Translations under genes and position numbers: made by a program | NCBI GenBank assembly: GCA_015057585.1 | Contig: SVEF01000017.1 | Span: 1-58,382 of the forward strand | Direction: 5' to 3' | Length of the DNA stretch: 58,382 nucleotides | Origin: Lachnospiraceae bacterium | GTDB lineage: Bacteria; Bacillota; Clostridia; Lachnospirales; Lachnospiraceae | Shown here: in pieces, positions 53,391 to 58,382 of the stretch | How the letters are laid out: each line of letters starts with the position of its first letter | Position numbering within the stretch: the stretch's first letter is position 1 | Notes under the pieces: generated by a model | Told to the model about the DNA's origin: nothing | What the model saw: the letters and a program-made list of their open reading frames with translations, nothing else | The model's database searches: none

Positions 53391-56300
53391 TTACTTTAAA
53401 TACTCAAGTAACCAAGCATATCCTTCATCAATGGCACGGATAACTGCCTTAGAGGAGAAGGTTGCACCGGATACTACCTCAACGGTTGTAATCTCAGTTC
53501 CTGTCTGCTGTTCCGGAGCAGGAGCTGTTTCCGGCTTTTCGGTCTTTGCTTCCGCAGCCTGAGCAATTGCCTCATCAATGAGTGCTACTGCACCTGCAAC
53601 GTTGATGCTGACACCGGATACTACATCGGTATAGCCCTTTTCATTCATGATACCGTCTGTACCCTGAATATTTACAACGTAATCACCTACTGCTTCCGAC
53701 TGAGTTTCCCAAACCGGACCGTCTGCTGTCATCACATACTTGCCTGTTGTGGAAAGTACGGACTTTAAGGAACCGTTGTATACTTCATCCCATTCTACGG
53801 AGATAATCTTACCGCCTGCTACTACGATAGTTACGAATGCGTAGTTACCCTTTTCATCAGCTGTTGCCTTTGTCTGGTAAACGCCATCCTGTAATTCAAC
53901 CGTTCTGCCTGCCTGTGTAAGCGCCTGATCGATGAGCTTCAGCGCACCTGCAACGTTGATGCTGACACCGGATACTACATCGGTGTAGCCCTTTTCGTTT
54001 GCAATGCCTTCTGTTGTCTGATTGTCTACTACATACTTACATACGCTTTCAGACTGTGTCTGCCATACCGGCTTCATTACATACTTGCCTTCCTTGGAAA
54101 GTGTGGACTTTAAGGAACCGTTATATACTTCATCCCAGGTTGCTGCTGTAATCTTGCCGCCTTCTACGGTTACGCTTACAAATGCGTAGTTACCCTTGTC
54201 ATCTGCAGTTCCCTTTGCTTCGTAAACGCCATCCTTACCGTTTGCCTGTGTAATCGCCTGGTCAAGAAGACCAACTGCACCTGCGATATTGATGCTGACA
54301 CCGGATACTACATCGGTATAGCCCTTTTCATTCATGATACCTGCGGTACCCTGATTGTCTACTACATACTGACATACTCTTTCTGCCTGAGTATTCCAGA
54401 TTGGCTTCATTACATACTTACCGGTTGTGGAAAGTACGGACTTTAAGGAGCCGTTGTATGCTTCATCCCAAGTTACGGAAGTAATCTTGCCGCCTTCGAT
54501 GGTTACTGTAACAAATGCGTAGTTGCCCTTTTCATCCGGAGTAGCCTTTACTTCGTAAACGCCATCCTTTAATGTGTTGGATGCCTTTGCAATTGCCTGA
54601 TCAATCAGATTCAGAGCACCTGCAACATTGATGCTGACACCGGATACTACATCGGTGTAACCCTTTTCATTTGCGATACCGGCAGTTGTCTGATGATCTA
54701 CCACATACTGACATACGCTTTCGGACTGTGTCTGCCATACCGGCTTCATTACATACTTGCCTTCCTTGGAAAGTGTGGACTTTAAGGAACCGTTATACAC
54801 TTCATCCCAGGTTGCTGCTGTAATCTTGCCGCCTTCTACGGTTACGCTTACAAATGCGTAATTGCCCTTATCATCTGCGTTTGCCTTTACTTCGTAAACG
54901 CCGTCCTTGCCGTTTGCCTGTGCGATTGCCTGGTCAAGGAGACCAACTGCACCTGCCACATTGATGCTGACACCGGATACTACATCGGTGTAGCCCTTTT
55001 CATTCATAATGCCTGCGGTAGACTGATTGTCTACTACATACTGACATACTCTCTCTGCCTGTGTGTGCCATACCGGCTTCATCACGTATTTTCCTGTTGT
55101 GGAAAGCACGGACTTTAAGGAACCGTTATATACTTCATCCCAGGTTACGGAAGTAATCTTGCCACCTTCGATCGTTACTGTAACAAATGCGTAGTTACCC
55201 TTTTCATCTGCAGCTGCCTTTACTTCATATACGCCATCCTTTAATCCGTTACCGGAATTTGCCTGCTGCATACAGTCTTCTAAAAGACCAACTGCGCCTG
55301 CAACATTGATGCTGACACCGGATACTACATCGGTGTAGCCCTTTTCATTTGCGATACCGGCAGTTGTCTGATTGTCGACTACATACTGACATACGCTCTC
55401 AGACTGTGTCTGCCATACCGGCTTCATTACATACTTGCCTTCCTTGGAAAGTGTGGACTTTAAAGAACCACTGTACACTTCATCCCAGGTTGCTGCTGTA
55501 ATCTTGCCGCCTTCTACGGTTACGCTTACAAATGCGTAGTTGCCTTTATCATCTGCATCTGCCTTTACTTCGTAAACGCCATCTTTACCATTTGCCTGTC
55601 CGATAGCCTGGTCAAGAAGACCAACTGCACCTGCCACATTGATGCTGACACCGGATACTACATCGGTGTAGCCCTTTTCATTCATGATGCCTGCGGTAGA
55701 CTGATTGTCTACTACATACTGACATACTCTTTCTGCCTGGGTATGCCATACCGGCTTCATCACATACTTTCCTGTTGTGGAAAGTACGGACTTTAAGGAA
55801 CCGTTATATACTTCATCCCAGGTTGCTGCAACTACCTTGCCGCCTTCTACAGTTAATGTAACAAATGCATAGTTGCCCTTGTCATCCGGAGTAGCCTGTG
55901 CTCTGTACACACCGTCCTTTAAGGTTACTTCCTCTGCTCCGCCTTCTTCGCCCGGAAGAACTTCCTCAGCTGCACTGCCGAGAATCGCGGAAATGTCCAT
56001 GCCGTTTGCTGCAATCGGAAGCTTTACATTTGCAAGTACTGCCTTGTAAGCATCTTCATCTACCTTGCTGCCAAGGCCATCTGTCTCTGTATGACTGAGT
56101 ACATCAAAAGAAAGTAATGTCTTTCCGTCTGCGGAGTAGGTTGCTTCAATCACCATCTCGCCAACATAACCTTCTTCTTTGATTACCAAAGTAAATGTGC
56201 CGTCTTCATTTAAAACAGCAGACTGTACCTTAGTATCACCTATAACTGTAAGCTCGGTACCCTTTTTATCGGATTCACCCTGCTGGCCACCAGGCTGTTC

Positions 56301-56435
56301 CTGCTGTCCGCCAGGCTGCTCCTGATTCACCGGAGTCTCCATACGAGAGAGTGCGATAGACGCACCACCGATAGCTACTGTTGCTACAGCGAGGCAAAGA
56401 ATTGCCACCAAGCCATTGTCTTTTCTCTTTCTCAT
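53391..56435 (-). CDS. multi-FMN-binding surface protein
   Basis: 1014 residues from ATG 56435 (MRKRKDNGLVA), AAAGGAGA upstream. One N-terminal membrane segment (residues 8-29), then a Gln/Gly linker. Residues of about 60-135 match the first half of an RnfG/FMN_bind domain (GYVGEMVIEATYSADGKTLL, SHTETDGLGSKVD). Seven repeats of about 110 residues (174-960) follow, each with DGVY at the start and GYTDVVSGVSI near the end, the position of the flavin-acceptor D-x-x-[ST]-G-A-[TS] motif. The C-terminus (VVSGATFSSKAVIRAID) supplies the second half of the split first domain. Up to eight covalent FMNs are predicted, attached by the neighbouring ApbE. Probable role: extracytosolic electron transfer. 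Confidence 0.85.
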   Translation of the reverse strand: MRKRKDNGLVAILCLAVATVAIGGASIALSRMETPVNQEQPGGQQEQPGGQQGESDKKGTELTVIGDTKVQSAVLNEDGTFTLVIKEEGYVGEMVIEATYSADGKTLLSFDVLSHTETDGLGSKVDEDAYKAVLANVKLPIAANGMDISAILGSAAEEVLPGEEGGAEEVTLKDGVYRAQATPDDKGNYAFVTLTVEGGKVVAATWDEVYNGSLKSVLSTTGKYVMKPVWHTQAERVCQYVVDNQSTAGIMNEKGYTDVVSGVSINVAGAVGLLDQAIGQANGKDGVYEVKADADDKGNYAFVSVTVEGGKITAATWDEVYSGSLKSTLSKEGKYVMKPVWQTQSESVCQYVVDNQTTAGIANEKGYTDVVSGVSINVAGAVGLLEDCMQQANSGNGLKDGVYEVKAAADEKGNYAFVTVTIEGGKITSVTWDEVYNGSLKSVLSTTGKYVMKPVWHTQAERVCQYVVDNQSTAGIMNEKGYTDVVSGVSINVAGAVGLLDQAIAQANGKDGVYEVKANADDKGNYAFVSVTVEGGKITAATWDEVYNGSLKSTLSKEGKYVMKPVWQTQSESVCQYVVDHQTTAGIANEKGYTDVVSGVSINVAGALNLIDQAIAKASNTLKDGVYEVKATPDEKGNYAFVTVTIEGGKITSVTWDEAYNGSLKSVLSTTGKYVMKPIWNTQAERVCQYVVDNQGTAGIMNEKGYTDVVSGVSINIAGAVGLLDQAITQANGKDGVYEAKGTADDKGNYAFVSVTVEGGKITAATWDEVYNGSLKSTLSKEGKYVMKPVWQTQSESVCKYVVDNQTTEGIANEKGYTDVVSGVSINVAGALKLIDQALTQAGRTVELQDGVYQTKATADEKGNYAFVTIVVAGGKIISVEWDEVYNGSLKSVLSTTGKYVMTADGPVWETQSEAVGDYVVNIQGTDGIMNEKGYTDVVSGVSINVAGAVALIDEAIAQAAEAKTEKPETAPAPEQQTGTEITTVEVVSGATFSSKAVIRAIDEGYAWLLEYLK
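53550..55916 (-). repeat. seven tandem FMN-binding-type domain repeats, two alternating types
   Basis: Repeats 1, 3, 5 (and 7) carry SVLSTTGKY and AERVCQY or its variant with GIMNEKGY; repeats 2, 4, 6 carry STLSKEGKY and SESVC with GIANEKGY. The alternation shows that the array grew by duplicating a two-domain unit of about 670 bases. Confidence 0.85.
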
Positions 56436-56457
56436 AATAATCTCTCCTTTGTTTATT

Positions 56458-56474
56458 GTAGGCGCTATGCCTAC
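56458..56474. promoter_or_regulatory. leader hairpin of the flavoprotein gene
   Basis: GTAGGCGCTATGCCTAC with perfect 6-base arms, 23 bases upstream of the start, adjoining the palindrome CTTGTATACAAG (56474-56485). Both lie in the transcribed leader. Confidence 0.5.
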
Positions 56475-56493
56475 TTGTATACAAGCCGTGTTT

Positions 56494-56522
56494 ATTATAC
56501 TCTCTTTTCGCCTTATTGTAAA
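56494..56522 (-). promoter_or_regulatory. promoter of the flavoprotein gene
   Basis: TTTACA (56522-56517), 17-base spacer, TATAAT (56499-56494) on the minus strand. Confidence 0.75.
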
Positions 56523-56652
56523 GTCTTTTTGCACTCAATGAAAGGAATGTTCATAAACTCGTCTCCCACCTCATTTTACCGTTGACACACCGACAAGAAA
56601 CCTTTACAATCCTTATCAGAAACCGCACTTTTTGTGCAGAAAGAGGACAGAT

Positions 56653-57795
56653 TTGAAACAGAAAAATTTCAAAAATAGGAACCCACTTTTCCATAGAATT
56701 ACACTTTTGGTACTATGTACCGCGCTTGCCCTGTGTGTTTCCTGCAACCCTTCCGGGGATAAGACTCCTTCCGCGGACAACACTCCTTCCACCGAACCGC
56801 AGGGCATCGCAGAAAAAAGTGATTACCTTGTGATTCCTTTAACCTCGGGGAATACTTCTCCGATTTCGGCTATGAGTTATGATTTGCTGAATACGGTTGT
56901 TACGATCCAACTTTATGACACCGCAGACTATGACATCCTGAATGAGTGCTTTGCACTGATTGACCGCTATGAAAGAATCTTCAGCAAAACCAAGGAAGGT
57001 TCTGAGGTATATAACATTAATCACAGTACAGAAACCTCCTTCACCGTTTCGGACGAGTTACGGGAACTGCTGGCGCTTTCCCTTTCCTACTGTGCGTTGT
57101 CCGACGGTGCTTTTGATGTTACCGTTGCTCCCTTGACTTCTCTTTGGGATTTTACAAACTTAGAACACAAGACAAGTGCACCGGCTAATGAAGCAATCCG
57201 ATCCGCCCTTGCACTGGTAGATTATAACGATATTCAACTAAACGGAAACACCTTATCCCTTGCCAAACCGGGTATGCAGCTTGAATTCGGTGCAATTGCA
57301 AAGGGCTATATTGCAGATAAGGTAAAAGAATTCCTGTTATTAAAAGGGGTCCGCAGCGGCATCATTAACCTGGGCGGCAATGTGCTTTTGGTTGGCGAAA
57401 AGCCGGACGGCAGCGCTTTTAACACCGGTATCCAAAAACCTTTCGAGGACCGTGACTCCGTTTTGGTTGCCATTACGGAACTGCGCGATGTTTCCATGGT
57501 GTCTTCCGGTATCTACGAACGCTATTTTTACGATGAGGACGGCAAATTCTATCACCATATTTTAGATCCAAAGACCGGCTATCCTATCAATAACAACCTG
57601 TTGCAGGTTACCATCATCAGTCCGACCTCCGCCATGGGCGATGCTCTGAGTACCTCTTGTTTCGCCCTGGGTGTAGAAAAGGGAATGGAACTTGTCCACT
57701 CCCTTCCTGATGTTTATGCTGTTTTCATTACTTCTGACGGAAAGCTGCATTTTTCGGACGGCTATTTAGAAAATCTTCCGACCCGGACCGAATAG
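56653..57795 (+). CDS. apbE: FAD:protein FMN transferase (ApbE)
   Basis: 380 residues from TTG 56653 (MKQKNFKNRNPLFHR), with AAGAGG six bases upstream; an in-frame TTG at 56632 is less likely. Hydrophobic signal with a possible lipid Cys (LCVSCNPSG), so exported. ApbE motifs in order: LLNTVVTIQLY, GAFDVTVAPLTSLWDF, FGAIAKGYIAD, GIINLGGNVLLVG, SSGIYERYF, YHHILDPKTGYPI, MGDALSTSCFALG (metal-binding Asp/Thr). It transfers FMN from FAD to Thr or Ser of target proteins outside the membrane. Divergent from the multi-FMN gene, its obvious substrate. Confidence 0.94.
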   Translation: MKQKNFKNRNPLFHRITLLVLCTALALCVSCNPSGDKTPSADNTPSTEPQGIAEKSDYLVIPLTSGNTSPISAMSYDLLNTVVTIQLYDTADYDILNECFALIDRYERIFSKTKEGSEVYNINHSTETSFTVSDELRELLALSLSYCALSDGAFDVTVAPLTSLWDFTNLEHKTSAPANEAIRSALALVDYNDIQLNGNTLSLAKPGMQLEFGAIAKGYIADKVKEFLLLKGVRSGIINLGGNVLLVGEKPDGSAFNTGIQKPFEDRDSVLVAITELRDVSMVSSGIYERYFYDEDGKFYHHILDPKTGYPINNNLLQVTIISPTSAMGDALSTSCFALGVEKGMELVHSLPDVYAVFITSDGKLHFSDGYLENLPTRTE

Positions 57796-57797
57796 TT

Positions 57798-58382
57798 CTA
57801 TTCCCAATAAATACGATTCATGGACATTACCTGTTTCCACTCTTTTGGAAGCAGGTAATGATGTTTTCCAAGCAAAAATCCTGCTGTCTTAAACACATTC
57901 TCACAAATAAAATCAGCCAATTCCATATAGTATTTCTGATTCCACAAATAAGAAATAATATCCTTACTCAATTCAAATTCCATCTGACCGATTCCGCCAT
58001 TACGGAACAACCTCGGGTGTTCCGAATAAAAAACACCGTTGTCAAAGCACAATTTGAACAAATCCGTCCAGGTACACTTTTCTTTCATCTTTACCTTAGC
58101 CTCAGCGCAATAGGCAAACTTGCCGCCGTTTCTGAGGAGATTCGCCGCAAACAATAAATCTTCATTCTTAATTACTTCTTTAAAGCCACCCTGCTCAAAA
58201 TAAATGTCCCGGCGGTACATTGCGCAGGCATTGGAGCAAAAATATGCCTTGGCCCCTTTTACTTCTACCGTCTCTCCGGTAACCACATACGATTTCCCTT
58301 TGAACTTTTCAAGATAACGGTAGGTCTCCAGCACATTCATACCAAATTCTGTCGTCTGTCTGGCAAACGCCATACCGTTACC
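57798..58382 (-). CDS. family 2 glycosyltransferase, C-terminal part (runs off right edge)
   Basis: The frame is open to the window edge (GNG before the MAFARQ methionine), so the N-terminus is missing. Visible: SNACAMYRRDIYFEQGGF, a typical GT2 acceptor-side motif, then NEDLLFAANLLRNGGKFAYC with the ED catalytic-base motif, as in rhamnosyl- or polysaccharide glycosyltransferases. The C-terminal 80 residues are helical. It is convergent with apbE with a two-base gap. Probable role: cell-wall or capsule polysaccharide. Confidence 0.82.
   Translation of the reverse strand, partial: GNGMAFARQTTEFGMNVLETYRYLEKFKGKSYVVTGETVEVKGAKAYFCSNACAMYRRDIYFEQGGFKEVIKNEDLLFAANLLRNGGKFAYCAEAKVKMKEKCTWTDLFKLCFDNGVFYSEHPRLFRNGGIGQMEFELSKDIISYLWNQKYYMELADFICENVFKTAGFLLGKHHYLLPKEWKQVMSMNRIYWE

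Noticed and set aside
53550-55916. CRISPR or phage-tail-fibre type repeat
   Set aside because: The repeat is in frame, about 330-345 bases, and encodes full protein domains.

Overview
The window looks like a chromosomal piece of an anaerobic gut-type Firmicute, most likely a Lachnospiraceae (Clostridia); the genus cannot be fixed from sequence. The basis is moderate GC, strong AGGAGG ribosome sites, Gram-positive TTGACA-N17-TATAAT promoters, a T-box leader on leuS, a spore gene (spoVAD), secreted proteins with Thr-Pro linkers, and clostridial phage gene types.

Region 1 (1 to about 23005) is a prophage or phage-plasmid-like integrative element that runs off the left edge. From the left it holds a terminase pair and HNH nuclease (with a cos-like tract), then a leftward early operon (late-gene regulator, primase-helicase, replication protein, ERCC4 nuclease, SSB-like protein, Sak4-like ATPase, Gp157, MazF-like protein, sigma-like regulator). 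Next comes a regulatory stretch with two paralogous helix-turn-helix regulators, a small operon behind a promoter that carries a LexA-type box, and a restriction-type (HSDR_N) protein with its own promoter. A lambda-like switch (two divergent Cro/CI-type genes around palindromic TTAGAC operators, 14531-14671) follows. Then comes a rightward operon: a large serine recombinase without a visible zinc ribbon, whose C-terminal domain recurs as two stand-alone proteins in the next genes, plus two ParB-like proteins. A leftward plasmid-type module (SymE-like, ParA, ParB and two unknowns) closes the element.

The element ends inside spoVAD, of which only the N-terminal two thirds (22965-23651) remains here, still behind a sigma-G-like promoter. 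This resembles the skin-type interruption of sporulation genes.

Region 2 (23.7-37.8 kb) is host chromosome: a PAS/GGDEF/EAL protein, endonuclease IV, NfeD, a methyltransferase, YccF, leuS with T-box, a PD-(D/E)XK-like protein followed by a striking four-unit hairpin array, a LacX-type epimerase, an Mrp-NifX fusion and an AraC regulator. Region 3 (38-51.5 kb) is secreted and accessory: a 1529-residue GH95 multidomain lipoprotein, a 1912-residue secreted protein with two tandem lipase domains, a membrane protein, a small XRE regulator and two small unknowns, with a shared TTACACT motif at three promoters.

Region 4 (51.6-58.4 kb) holds ilvN-ilvC, then what I consider the most interesting host system: a surface-anchored protein with seven tandem FMN-binding-type domains placed inside a split RnfG-type FMN-binding domain (eight potential flavin attachment motifs), transcribed divergently from an ApbE flavin transferase. 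A partial glycosyltransferase gene runs off the right edge.
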